Shown here: piece after piece, positions 36,195 through 46,042 of the stretch
Layout: each line of letters opens with the position of its first letter
Position numbering within the stretch: the stretch's first letter is position 1
Source of the DNA: Sphingobacterium daejeonense
Lineage (GTDB): Bacteria; Bacteroidota; Bacteroidia; Sphingobacteriales; Sphingobacteriaceae
Assembly (NCBI RefSeq): GCF_901472535.1
Contig: NZ_LR590470.1
Coordinates: forward strand, 3,224,001-3,288,000
Length of the DNA stretch: 64,000 nucleotides
Reading direction: 5' to 3'
The notes under the pieces: model-generated
What the model was told of the DNA's origin: nothing
Databases searched by the model: none
Seen by the model: the letters and a program-made list of their open reading frames with translations, nothing else
Position numbers and translations under genes: made by a program

Positions 36195-39100
36195 CTACCA
36201 TCCTGGCGCAAAGTTTAATCCAAATGTTCCGAATTTATCCCTAGTAGGATTATTCAATTGTATAGCGTAATAAGGTTCTAATATCATCGCACCGAACAAA
36301 TTAACCCTTAGCGATACTCCAGCACTGAATACTGGCATCGTCACATTAGGGTTATATCCAGTATAAGTTACTCCATCGATTACTTCAGATACTTTGTCAG
36401 CATCTGTTTTTTTCCACCTAATCGTACTTCCATTTCTCCAAGCCAAACCTCCATCAATAAACAAGTTCAGATCAGAGAACAATAAACCTGAAGGAATGAC
36501 AGCCAATTTCTCGGGCCCTGTAAAAGGCAACCTTAATTCCAAATTCCCAACCACCATTTTAGAACCTGACAGGTCATTGAAACCAATCATACTATTAGGG
36601 CCGAATGAGTTCGCCTCAAAACCACGAATCATATATGGATATCCGATATACATATTGTACAATCTGTCCGCATCATCCCCCATACGCATATACGAGTAAA
36701 CCCGAGCAGCAACAGTAACCGGTTTTATCCTTTGATATTTCCTTAAGTCGATATTAAGAGCTGTAAAATTAAATGTTCCAAAATATTGCTCTGCACCTAG
36801 CCTGTATCTGAACCCTTGAAGCGGCGCAGCAATACCGAAAACAGCATTGTCACCCACAAATCCAGCATTCACTTGCATCAGGTTAAATGGATCCAGGTTG
36901 GAAACCCCTAATGCTTGTGCTGCCTCATCATTGTTTACGCGTTCACGTGTTCCATAATAGTTGTAATAACTTTGGGTAAACCTATCTACACGATAAGAGT
37001 TATACGATGCCGCGGCACCTGTCTCAAACCTATGGTGCCTATTAAAAGGATATGCTACAAACCCATCGACCTGAGTTTGAAATGAGCGAACCAAATATTG
37101 GTCTAACACAGGTTCAACTCCGTTGCCTAAATCACGTTGGTCATAGTTAAAAAACCCGAAACGATAAGGTATATGGGAAATCGAACCACCCCAATTCCAT
37201 CGGCTCCTCTGGTTGATATAAGCTACTTGACCTCCAAAATCATAAATCTCTCCGTTGATGTTCAATGCTGCAAATATCTGGTTATACCCAAGGATATCAG
37301 AAAACATTCCTTGAACCCCAGAAGCAATACCAGCCCCATAACGTGATCCCACAGACATACCCACACCACTATTCGCCAAATAATCTAATTTGAACTTTGG
37401 CTTATATGGGATTTCTGAAATCTGAGAATTAGATATTCTTCCGTATGCATTGAAATTATTCAAATTTGTATTCACCACATCCACCCCTCTACTTTGTGCC
37501 GGAGGCAACATCGCCGCTTGAAGGTCAATGGTACTTGCATCTACAGGAACAGACTCAAACTCCGAACTTTTCGCTTTATAGATGGTAAATGCATTATTCT
37601 TAAAATAGGAATAGATAATATCATCATTGGCCGAAACACTTATCGCTGGAGAATATTCTGTAATACCACTGATACCCGTAAAGAAATCAGTCATTCTCTC
37701 AACTTGCGCCGTTTCGATTACAATCTTATACATGTTTCTGAATCCGTCGCTATTTGACAAGAAGTAGATTTCCTTACCAGAAGATGAAAAATGAGGATTT
37801 AAATTGTTAGCCCCTGGAAAGACAGGAATTTCGCGGATTTGTTTTGTCGCAACATCAACTACCGCTAAGCCCATTGGAATATCCACACTTCTGCTCGAAG
37901 ACTCCAAAGACATTCTGTCTGTACTGAACACAATAAACTTACCATCTCTCGAGAAACTTGGCTGAAAGTCCGAATATTTATCATCTGTCAATTGACTAAG
38001 GTTCTTCGATTCTAAATCATAGGTATAGATATCACTTCGTCCATTTTTAAGACCTGAGAAGGCTACCAAACTACCATTTGGAGCCCAGGTAATATTTGTA
38101 AATTCAGTTATATCACCCATTGCCTCCACTGACAAGGTTCGACCTGTTTCAATGTCAACAATCATCAATTTATTCTTACCCTCACTGAAGACCGAAAATG
38201 CAAACTTCTTGCTGTCTGGAGAAAATGTTCCGGCAGACTCTATAAAACTAAATTCATCAATATCTTTGTTGGTGAGTCGACTGCCCAATTTCCGAACAAC
38301 CTTTCCCGTTTCAGCATCTGCCAAAAACAGATCTATACTGAACAAATCCATTTCCGATAGGAACACCACATATTTACCGTCTGGAGAAATTGCCGGCGAC
38401 ACATTCATCCTACCCGCATTCTTTGTCGATAACAATAATTTACCGATAGGATTGGAAGTCGTATCTTTTCCGAGATTCCTGTAGGAGTTCTCCATGCTAT
38501 TTTTCCATAGAGTTCCCATCGTTTGCGCATCATATCCAAATACTCTTCGGATTGCCGCCTCATATCCATATTTTGCCGTTTCAATAAACAAAGGCATAAT
38601 CACTGTATCGCCATAAGTAGATCCTACATACGACCAAAATGCTTGACCATAGCGATATGGGAAATATTTGTTGGATTGCTCTGTCATCTGCCTTAAGCTT
38701 GGCAGATCATTCCGAGCATATGAATCACGCATCCACATCGATGTGAATGCATCTTTTTTACCAATTGAAAAATATTCTGCCATCCCCTCAACCATCCATA
38801 ATGGCAGGTTTGCAATATTCTCTAGCCGAGTAGAATCACCTCCCTCGATCAATACCCTATATTGGAATGCATGCACCAATTCGTGGCCAAGTACGTGCCT
38901 TGTTTGTTGGTTGATCTGCATGATCGGCATCACCACCCTTTGTTTGAATGCCTCGGTAACACCACCTGTCCCAACACTTATCTCACCTGAAATAGCCGTA
39001 GTCTGCTGGAATTCAGGATGGTTATTGTATAAAATAATGGGGTTCTTCCTCAAAAAGGTATCCTGGAAAACTTGCTGGTGCAACTCATACCACACCTCTG

Positions 39101-39315
39101 TTTCCTTAGCAAACCAATTCATCATTGAATCGTTTTGCAAATAATAATAAATGTTAAAATGCGGCGTATCATACACCTTAAAGTCCAATTTCTTGTACCT
39201 CATTTTATTCTGACCAAAATACTGCGCCTCCGATTGATTCGGAAACAGGTCCAAAAAATGGTAAATACAAGGCTTAAACTAAATATTCTTGCAAAGAGTG
39301 ACGGTTAAATCTCAT
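36195..39315 (-). CDS. HExxH peptidase/TolB-propeller/outer-membrane barrel protein
   Basis: About 1040 aa. The clear frame starts at 39254 without a signal peptide; adding one T in each of two upstream T-runs (near 39250 and 39290) gives an ATG at 39315 and a good signal sequence (RHSFARIFSLSLVFTIF) ending SEAQ. Domain order: a peptidase-MA-like domain with HELVH and GMAEY zinc-ligand motifs (about 124-160 from 39254), a six-bladed TolB/WD40-like propeller (about 270-600: SPDGKYVVFLS, SRDGKFIVFST), and a C-terminal beta-barrel (about 650-1019) ending FGLNFAPGW. It is likely an outer-membrane-anchored protease-like protein. Substrate is unknown. Confidence 0.82.
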
Positions 39316-39364
39316 AACTAATTATTAGTCAATAAAAATAATAAAATCAATTCAATTAAAAGGG

Positions 39365-41704
39365 TTAATTCGTTTCCTCTTGTTCCTCTTGTTGTTGATT
39401 AGATTCTTCTCGGTTTAATAAATCTGGTAAAACAATATTAGGCATCTCAGCATCTGGATTTAAACCTTCATCGGTACTACTATCCTGACGAACACGGATT
39501 CTTGGCCCTGGACAGTTATATTTCTTAGCGACCTCCACCTTTGCCTCCGGAAATTTACCCAATGTAACACCAAGCTCAGGATGCTTATAGAGTTCTTCCA
39601 TAAATAACGCATAAATAGGTAATGCAGTTTTCGAACCCTCTCCGGTAGCAGAACTTTTAAAATGAATACTCTGTTCATCACAACCAACCCAAACTCCAGC
39701 AACTAAATCTTTGGTAACACCCATATACCAACCATCAACATAATCTGAAGATGTACCAGTTTTACCACCAATTTGGTTTTCTTCCTTAAACAGATCCCAT
39801 TCCCACAACGCTTGTGAAGTACCTCCTGATTCTTCAATAGTACCCCTCAACATATATCCCATCAACCAGGCATTCTCTGCTGTAATAGCTTGCTTAGTCG
39901 AGGTCTTGAATTCAGCAATTACTTTGCCGTCTTTATCCTCAATCCTAGAAACCAAAACCGGTTCAGTTCGCTTACCTTCATTCATAAATGTACTGTACCC
40001 ACGTACCATCTCAAAGACCGAAACATCATTTGAACCCAATCCTACTGAAGGAACTGATTCCAACTTACTGTCAATACCACATAAATGAGCCATTTCTACA
40101 ACTTTATCCCAACCAACCTTCTCAGTTATTTGAGCGGTAACAGTATTCAATGAACGAGCCATGGCATGTCTTAGCGACAGCTCACTGTGAGAAAATGACC
40201 AATCCGCATTTTTAGGCTCCCATATTTCGTGCTCACCCTTGTTGTTGATGAATTCAATCTTAACCGGTTTATCCTCAAATTTATCACATGGGGTCATACC
40301 TGATTCCAATGCAGCAGCATAGGCAAATGGTTTAAATGTTGAACCTGCTTGGCGCTTCGCTTGATTCACGTGATCAAATTTGTAATAGTTGTGGTTGATC
40401 CCGCCAATCCAAACCTTGATTTCTCCATTGTAAGGATCCATAGCCATCATGCCTGTATTCAACATGGTCAAGTAATGTTTCAAGGAATCCATGGTAGAAT
40501 AATTTACCTTTTCCATTCCATCCCACGTAAAGACTTCCATGTCCTTCTTCTTATTCAGCTCCTCAAAAACCTTGGCCTCATCTTTATATTTTTCCATTAA
40601 AGAGGCATAGATCGGTAATTTCTTGGCGTGATCTTCCAAAAAGTTTGGCACTACATTCCCTTCTTTGTCTCTCCAAGGCAAATCATTACCCCAAACATTA
40701 TCTAGTCTTTGCTGAAGTTCCTTCATTTTAACAGCTACCACGTCCTCAGCAATTTTTTGCATTCTTGAATCAATCGTAGTATATATTTTCAATCCGCTGG
40801 TATAAATATCAACCTCATTTTCTTTTGCCCAGTCCTCCAACCATTTTTCTACAGCATTCCTTAAATATGAATCATTGGAATTTCGCACTTCTTGATTATT
40901 CAAATCAAGTCCTAGGGAATCCTTGCTCAATTTTGTTACTTCCTCTTGTTTCAAATAACCTTCTTTTGCCATTTGGCCCAAAACAACATTTCTTCGCTGC
41001 AAAGCATTTTTAGGGTTTCTGATTGGATTGTATAAGGTAGTACCTTTCAGCATACCCACTAAAACAGCGGCTTCATTGACAGTTATATCACTCGGATATT
41101 TGTCAAAATAACGAACGGATGCCGATTTGATGCCGTAAGCATTGTTACTAAAGGAAACTGTATTAAGGTACATCGTTAATATTTCTTCCTTGCTATATTT
41201 GCTTTCCAATTTAAAAGCAGTCATCCACTCTTTATATTTTGTGACGATCAAACCTATCCCAGGGATCTTACCTAATAAACCTTGTGAATCTTGATATCTT
41301 GTTCTATATAGATTTTTTGCAAGTTGCTGAGTTATAGTACTGGCACCACGGTCACTTCCACTTAAGGTTGAAAAAATACCACCAAACAAACCCAAGAAAT
41401 CAACTCCATGATGCTTCATAAAACGTACATCCTCGGTTGCAATCAAAGCATTAATAATATTGGGAGAAATACTGTCAAATGGAACTGGGTCCCGATCCTG
41501 TTTGTAATATCTAGCGATCAATACAGAATCTGCAGTATATAGTTCAGAAGAAACATTTAGTTCGGGTAACAAAATTTCTTTTTTTGTCGGTGAAGAACCG
41601 AACAAGCCTAGAAAGTTAATTTGAACTGCGCACGTAAATAAAATAACAAAGTAAATAACAATCAGTGCGATGCGCAAAAATTTGTTCCGAACACGTTTAA
41701 ACAT
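39365..41704 (-). CDS. mrcA: Bifunctional penicillin-binding protein 1A
   Basis: 779 aa class A PBP. One N-terminal transmembrane helix (about 10-30), GT51 glycosyltransferase domain (EDVRFMKHHGVDFLG, GASTITQQLAKNLYR), then transpeptidase domain with SxxK (AGSTFKPFAYA), SxN (ARSLNTVTAQI) and KTG (GGKTGTSSDYVDGWYMG) motifs. The Gln/Glu-rich tail (QQQEEQEETN) is typical for the group. It polymerises and cross-links peptidoglycan at the inner membrane. Divergent from rpoN. Confidence 0.96.
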   Translation of the reverse strand: MFKRVRNKFLRIALIVIYFVILFTCAVQINFLGLFGSSPTKKEILLPELNVSSELYTADSVLIARYYKQDRDPVPFDSISPNIINALIATEDVRFMKHHGVDFLGLFGGIFSTLSGSDRGASTITQQLAKNLYRTRYQDSQGLLGKIPGIGLIVTKYKEWMTAFKLESKYSKEEILTMYLNTVSFSNNAYGIKSASVRYFDKYPSDITVNEAAVLVGMLKGTTLYNPIRNPKNALQRRNVVLGQMAKEGYLKQEEVTKLSKDSLGLDLNNQEVRNSNDSYLRNAVEKWLEDWAKENEVDIYTSGLKIYTTIDSRMQKIAEDVVAVKMKELQQRLDNVWGNDLPWRDKEGNVVPNFLEDHAKKLPIYASLMEKYKDEAKVFEELNKKKDMEVFTWDGMEKVNYSTMDSLKHYLTMLNTGMMAMDPYNGEIKVWIGGINHNYYKFDHVNQAKRQAGSTFKPFAYAAALESGMTPCDKFEDKPVKIEFINNKGEHEIWEPKNADWSFSHSELSLRHAMARSLNTVTAQITEKVGWDKVVEMAHLCGIDSKLESVPSVGLGSNDVSVFEMVRGYSTFMNEGKRTEPVLVSRIEDKDGKVIAEFKTSTKQAITAENAWLMGYMLRGTIEESGGTSQALWEWDLFKEENQIGGKTGTSSDYVDGWYMGVTKDLVAGVWVGCDEQSIHFKSSATGEGSKTALPIYALFMEELYKHPELGVTLGKFPEAKVEVAKKYNCPGPRIRVRQDSSTDEGLNPDAEMPNIVLPDLLNREESNQQQEEQEETN

Positions 41705-41840
41705 ACGGTAAATATGAACAAAACTTTGGAAAAAATTACATCAATTCGCCTAAAAAGGAAGCTTTACGAGAAAATTAACGAATTTTAACAAATGAGTTTT
41801 TTGGTTTTTAACTAGGCTGTTTATCCGACAATTATAATAG

Positions 41841-41867
41841 CAAAAACTGTACCTAAAACAGTTTTTG
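41841..41867. promoter_or_regulatory. Perfect 10-bp inverted repeat between pbp1A and rpoN
   Basis: CAAAAACTGT-ACCTAAA-ACAGTTTTTG in the 226-bp divergent region, 64 bp before the rpoN ATG. No coding or terminator role is expected here, so a regulator-binding site is a reasonable guess. Confidence 0.45.
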
Positions 41868-41930
41868 TTACCATAAACTTTACCTTATTAAATATATTTA
41901 CCTATTTTTACGTGATTTATTATTGGGGAC

Positions 41931-43394
41931 ATGTTAAAACAAACTTTACAGCAAAAACTATTACAAAAACTTTCACCGCAACAAATTCAATTCATCAAAT
42001 TGCTACAGGTGCCAACAGTTTCATTGGACGCCCGCATCAAAGAAGAATTGGAAGAAAACCCTGCGCTGGAGGACGGTAGTTTGACTAACATGAACGACCC
42101 CGTGGAAGAATATCCCGATAAAGATCCGGATGATGACTTCAACATGGAAGAAAACAGCTATGAAGATGAATTCAGTGTTGATGAATATATCCAAGAAGAT
42201 GACTACAAAGACTATGGCGGTGGATATGACCATGATGATGAAGACGGAAAAAAAGAAATCCCTATCGCTGTACAAGATTCTTTCTACGAAAATCTACAAA
42301 ACCAACTTGATCTACTAGCACTATCTGATAAAGATTATATAGTTGGTCAACAAATAATCGGATCTCTTGATGACGATGGTTACCTAAGGAGACCTATCCT
42401 ATCTTTGATTGACGACCTTGCGTTTTCACAAAATGTAATTGTTGAAGAAGAAGATGTCGAAGACATACTCAAGATTGTTCAATCATTTGACCCTGCCGGC
42501 ATTGGAGCAAGGAATCTTCAGGAATGCTTGGCAATCCAGTTAAGAAAGAAAGATCTCACCAACCCGATTATCCAACAAGCGATGATGGTCGTGGAAAATT
42601 ACCTCGATGAATTCACGAAGAAACATTACGATAAAATCGAAAAGCAATTAGGTGTAAACTCTGAGGAGCTGAAAGAAATCGTCAATGAAATTCTTAAGTT
42701 GAATCCTAAGCCAGGTGATTCAGGTGCAGCTGCAGGAAAACAATTGCAGATTATCCCTGACTTCCATATCTCCAATAATGATGGTATCCTGCACTTGACC
42801 TTAAATGGCAGAAACGCCCCTGAACTAAGAGTTTCAAGGTCTTATCAAGAAATGTTTGAGCATTACGAAAAAGCGGAAAAAAACGACAAAAAAATGCGTG
42901 AAGCAGTTCAGTTTGTTAAACAGAAACTTGATTCCGCAAAATGGTTTATCGATGCCATCAAACAAAGACAACAGACTCTTTTGAAAACCATGAATGCTAT
43001 CATGGAATATCAATATGACTACTTCCTAACTGGCGACGACAGAATGCTTAAACCAATGATTTTAAAGGATATAGCCGACAAGATCGAAATGGATATTTCA
43101 ACTGTATCCCGCGTTGCCAACTCCAAATACGTGCAAACAGAATTCGGAACTTTCTTATTAAAATCATTCTTCTCAGAAGCTATTCAAACAGAATCTGGCG
43201 AGGAAGTTTCTAACAAAGAAGTGAAAAAGATTCTAGAGGAGTGTATTGCTAACGAAGACAAGAGAAAACCTTTGGCAGATGAGAAATTAACCGAAATCCT
43301 GAAGGAAAAAGGTTATTCGATCGCGAGGCGTACTGTTGCTAAATACCGTGAAGCAATGAACATCCCGGTAGCACGTTTAAGAAAAGAATTATAA
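41931..43394 (+). CDS. rpoN: RNA polymerase sigma-54 factor
   Basis: 487 aa. Gln-rich N-terminal activator-interacting region (LKQTLQQKLLQKLSPQQIQFIKLLQVP), an acidic linker (about 45-110, dense Asp/Glu), core-binding region, and C-terminal DNA-binding domain with DISTVSRVANSKYVQT and the RpoN box ARRTVAKYRE. It directs transcription from -24/-12 promoters with enhancer-binding activators. A GGGGAC precedes the ATG. Immediately downstream is a promoter and a candidate structured RNA. Confidence 0.97.
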   Translation: MLKQTLQQKLLQKLSPQQIQFIKLLQVPTVSLDARIKEELEENPALEDGSLTNMNDPVEEYPDKDPDDDFNMEENSYEDEFSVDEYIQEDDYKDYGGGYDHDDEDGKKEIPIAVQDSFYENLQNQLDLLALSDKDYIVGQQIIGSLDDDGYLRRPILSLIDDLAFSQNVIVEEEDVEDILKIVQSFDPAGIGARNLQECLAIQLRKKDLTNPIIQQAMMVVENYLDEFTKKHYDKIEKQLGVNSEELKEIVNEILKLNPKPGDSGAAAGKQLQIIPDFHISNNDGILHLTLNGRNAPELRVSRSYQEMFEHYEKAEKNDKKMREAVQFVKQKLDSAKWFIDAIKQRQQTLLKTMNAIMEYQYDYFLTGDDRMLKPMILKDIADKIEMDISTVSRVANSKYVQTEFGTFLLKSFFSEAIQTESGEEVSNKEVKKILEECIANEDKRKPLADEKLTEILKEKGYSIARRTVAKYREAMNIPVARLRKEL

Positions 43395-43408
43395 AATTTT
43401 ATTTTCAC

Positions 43409-43439
43409 TTGCATATTAAAATATAATCTACTAAGTTTG
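43409..43439 (+). promoter_or_regulatory. Consensus promoter downstream of rpoN
   Basis: TTG (43409-43411), 20-bp spacer, TAAGTTTG (43432-43439): full Bacteroidetes consensus 15 bp after the rpoN stop. The predicted start at about 43445 coincides with the 5' side of a closing helix. Confidence 0.75.
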
Positions 43440-43443
43440 TAGA

Positions 43444-43564
43444 GTATTCAGAATTGCACGAGCAATACCAACCGAGTGAAAGACACCGCGGTGGTAAATC
43501 GATACGGGCGGCAAGCCAAAATAAAAGAATATTGCAAGGTCTTAAAATAGACTTCTCTGAATGC
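43444..43564 (+). ncRNA. Candidate novel structured RNA
   Basis: About 120 nt. Closing helix P1: 43444-43452 with 43556-43564 (9 bp, one G-U). Inside: hairpin ATTGC-ACGA-GCAAT (43453-43466); stem ACC(A)ACCG with CGGTGGT (43467-43474 with 43489-43495, one bulged A); a small GGC/GCC hairpin (43507-43517); hairpin AGGTCT/AGACTT (43537-43542 with 43549-43554, one G-U). GCAAT at 43462-43466 can also pair with ATTGC at 43531-43535. The GC content is higher than the flanks, and no ORF fits. It begins at a consensus promoter and has no T-tract terminator, so it may be the leader of the next gene. Not recognised as any known RNA class. Confidence 0.5.
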
Positions 43565-43596
43565 AATTATGGTTAAACCCTTTAAACATTAATTGT

Positions 43597-43854
43597 ATGT
43601 CCAACACAAAACCCTTACAACAACACCTAGTGGAACAATTCCACCACTACAGCACCAATGAATTGGTAATTCTAAACAATGACTTAGTTAGATCAAACTG
43701 GGGAAAAAATAAAACAGCTTTCAGAACTGCTTTGTTGAGCACCTTATCTAAACGAGGAATTGATCTCTCCGCAATAATCAGCACCGAAGACGGATTTACT
43801 CAAATACAACGAGTACCAGTCAAATTATCAGAAAATAGACTTATTCCGGAATAG
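43597..43854 (+). CDS. Orphan 85-aa protein behind the candidate RNA
   Basis: 85 aa from the ATG at 43597 (MSNTKPLQQHLVEQFHHYS); an in-frame ATG at 43561 lies inside the RNA closing helix and is less likely. The protein is soluble and mostly helical (LVILNNDLVRSNWGKNKTAFRTAL, split helix-turn-like, then LLSTLSKRGIDLSAIIS), with a short polar tail. No family is recognised. It starts about 32 nt after the structured RNA and may be controlled by it. Confidence 0.55.
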   Translation: MSNTKPLQQHLVEQFHHYSTNELVILNNDLVRSNWGKNKTAFRTALLSTLSKRGIDLSAIISTEDGFTQIQRVPVKLSENRLIPE

Positions 43855-43862
43855 GTAGAAAT

Positions 43863-44079
43863 AGACATTAGACAATAGACATTAGACATTAGAAATGGTA
43901 TGACGCCGTAAATGTCTATAGCCTATTGTCTATTGTCTTCGTCTTAGCAGTCTAAGGCTCAATAGTCTTAAGCATATAGTATTATGTCTTTTGTCTTTTG
44001 TCTTACGTCTACTGTCTTTTGTCTTACGTCTACTGTCTTTTGTCTTACGTCTACTGTCTCACATCTCACATCTCATATC
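43863..44079. repeat. Period-7 AGACNNN / NNNGTCT repeat tract
   Basis: Left part (43866-43893): tandem heptamers of the type AGACATT/AGACAAT. After a short centre the same heptamers run in inverted orientation (TTGTCTA), and 43992-44054 holds three perfect copies of a 21-mer built from TGTCTTT, TGTCTTA and CGTCTAC. It ends in CACATCTCATATCT copies that run into the 3' end of the DUF2891 gene. Related heptamers occur at 47651-47717. Confidence 0.85.
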
Positions 44080-45181
44080 TCACATCTCATATCTACCTAA
44101 AGCATACAAAGCGAAAGTCCCAAGCCAATGACTTCCCATATAATCATCTTTTGCACTTAAATTGCCAATCGAGAAATTGAAATGTTCAACAGCATCTTTT
44201 TCAGGTGCTCCAATGCAGGGTCCATTTTCGAAATCCCAAAAAGACAAGCCGCTCTACTATAGTTTAACCCATCCAAGTGGACCAACTTACCATCACTCCT
44301 ATCTTTCACGAGTGCAGGTTCTAATTTAAATTCATCATTGAACAAATCAGGCATAAAAGCTTTCAACCATGTAATGTATTCTGATTTATCCAAGACTTTG
44401 CTCATCAAATATGCTTCTTCCAAACAAGGTGATAAAAAGTCGTAACCGCTGGGTTCATAAGCTAGATCACAATTCTTGTCGTCCTTGAACAATCGAATAG
44501 AATTTTCCTTTAATGCTTGTTTAAAAGTATCATCGCCTACTGTATTGGCATAATCCAAGGATAAAGAAAGACTAAAAGCTGAATTATCATGCTGTCCTGC
44601 ACGGATCGGGTAGACCAACTTTGGAAGATATTCTTTATAGCGAGTAACCAACAGGTCTACCAATGGTTGAAGTGAGGCTTTCCATCTTTTGGCATCCACA
44701 TCCTCCCAAGTAGACAATTCTTCCTGTAATTTAAACAACCAAGCCCAACCATAGGTCCTTTCAAAGCTCAAATTATTTTTATCATTGAAAAAGGCTAATT
44801 CCACAGCAACATTCTCTGGCGTAATATGCTGATTCAATGCCGCTCTTACCTTTCCGGCATTGTCTAGACTTGGAAACTGCTTCATCAATTTTACGATCGA
44901 CCAGTAACCATGTACGGAGGAATGCCAGTCAAAACAGCCATAAAAAACTGGCCTTAAACTCTTTGGACTTTTCAGGTCAGCATCCGAACCTAATACTTGG
45001 CCCAGTTTATTTGGATACTCCACTTCGATACAATGAGTCGGCATCGAGAAATAATCTTAGATAAATTTTCGTCCAACTTAATTTCCTCAACACTAATCTT
45101 TTCATTGGTTTTATCTCCACTTTTACATCCTGCGAGCAACAACGCTACAACTATAAAAATGTTTAAACATAATTTATTCAT
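44080..45181 (-). pseudogene. DUF2891 family lipoprotein, frameshifted
   Basis: About 365 aa once joined. It starts with a lipoprotein signal at 45181 (ending LLLAGC-KSG), then CIEVEYPNKLG, and the family hallmark FYGCFDWHSSVHGYWS. Breaks near 45050 and near 44205; after the second, the frame EKDAVEHFNFSIGNLSAKDD continues through HWLGTFALYAL and ends at 44080, inside the heptamer repeat tract. DUF2891 proteins are (alpha/alpha)6-like and of unknown activity. The visible start at 45044 lacks the signal and is not the true start. Confidence 0.8.
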
Positions 45182-45247
45182 ACAGAAAATTTTGGCAATA
45201 TATTTGAGTTCTAAAAATAACATTTATAAACTAAAACATTCTACAAA

Positions 45248-45942
45248 ATGAACATTAGTGACTTAATTTCAGGCAGCATCGGATCGCAAGCTACTGAAGG
45301 TATATCAGAAAAATTGGGGATTGATAAAAACCAAACTCAGTGGGTAGTTTCTGCCGCAATTCCATTAATGATGTCTGCATTAAATTATAATGCACAAAAA
45401 AGTCCTGAAAGGGCTCAAGGCATTCAACAAGCTATTGACACCAAAGGTTCTGGTGGAATCTTGGAAAACCTAGCTGGACTGTTTAACCAAGGTCCAACAG
45501 AAGATGAGGATCAAATGGTGAACAATATCTTTGGTAAAACACGGACAATGTAAAGGAATCTCTATCTGAAAAATCAGGAATCAGTGTAGGTAAAATTGGC
45601 GGAATCCTTGCGCTATTGGCTCCATTGGTAATGGCTTATTTAAACAAGCAAAAACAATCTCAAGGAGAGTCAGGATCTGGAGGCGGTTTAGGCGACTTAC
45701 TAGGAAATATCTTAGGTGGTGGATCCTCGAATGCAGGCTCTTCGGGTGGTGGAATTGGAGACCTAATTGGCAGTGTATTGGGAGGTGGATCTCAATCAAA
45801 TGACCAAGCTCCTACAAATTCTTCACAACCGAATATCTCTGGTGGTCTTGGTGATCTAGTTGGACAATTCTTCGACCAAAAGAACGACAAAAATACTAAA
45901 GGCAGCATCTTAGATAGCTTAGCCGGTATGTTTGGAAAATAA
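45248..45942 (+). pseudogene. DUF937 domain protein, frameshifted
   Basis: About 231 aa once joined. N-terminal DUF937 part (SDLISGSIGSQATEGISEKLG, PLMMSALNYNAQ) continues after a break near 45540 (one missing A in GGTAAAACACG) into GISVGKIGGILALLAPLVMAYLNKQ and a Gly/Ser-rich tail with repeated GGLGDLLGNILGGGSS-type units. Family members are YidB-like and of unknown function. A terminator follows. Confidence 0.8.
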
Positions 45943-45966
45943 TTGAACTATATTTATACAACAACC

Positions 45967-46002
45967 AGAGGGCAGTTTATGATTAAATTGTCCTCTTTTT
46001 TG
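45967..46002 (+). terminator. Intrinsic terminator after DUF937 gene
   Basis: 13-bp stem with two G-U pairs (45967-45979 with 45984-45996), followed by TTTTTT. Confidence 0.75.
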
Positions 46003-46042
46003 TTTAATAGGGTTGATGTTGCGAAAACAATTATATTTACGC

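Noticed and set aside
43444..43564. RNase P RNA fragment
   Set aside because: A GGTAAA...GGCAAGCCAAAATA stretch looks a little like part of rnpB, but the element is about 120 nt, lacks the conserved 5' and 3' core motifs, and has its own promoter and closing helix.
43992..44054. CRISPR-like direct repeats
   Set aside because: The three 21-bp copies are directly adjacent with no spacers, and no cas gene is near; it is a tandem heptamer repeat.
43998..44180. ORF with repeated SYVYCLL units
   Set aside because: It is a translation of the heptamer repeat tract, not a protein gene; the similar ORF at 47515-47712 has the same origin.
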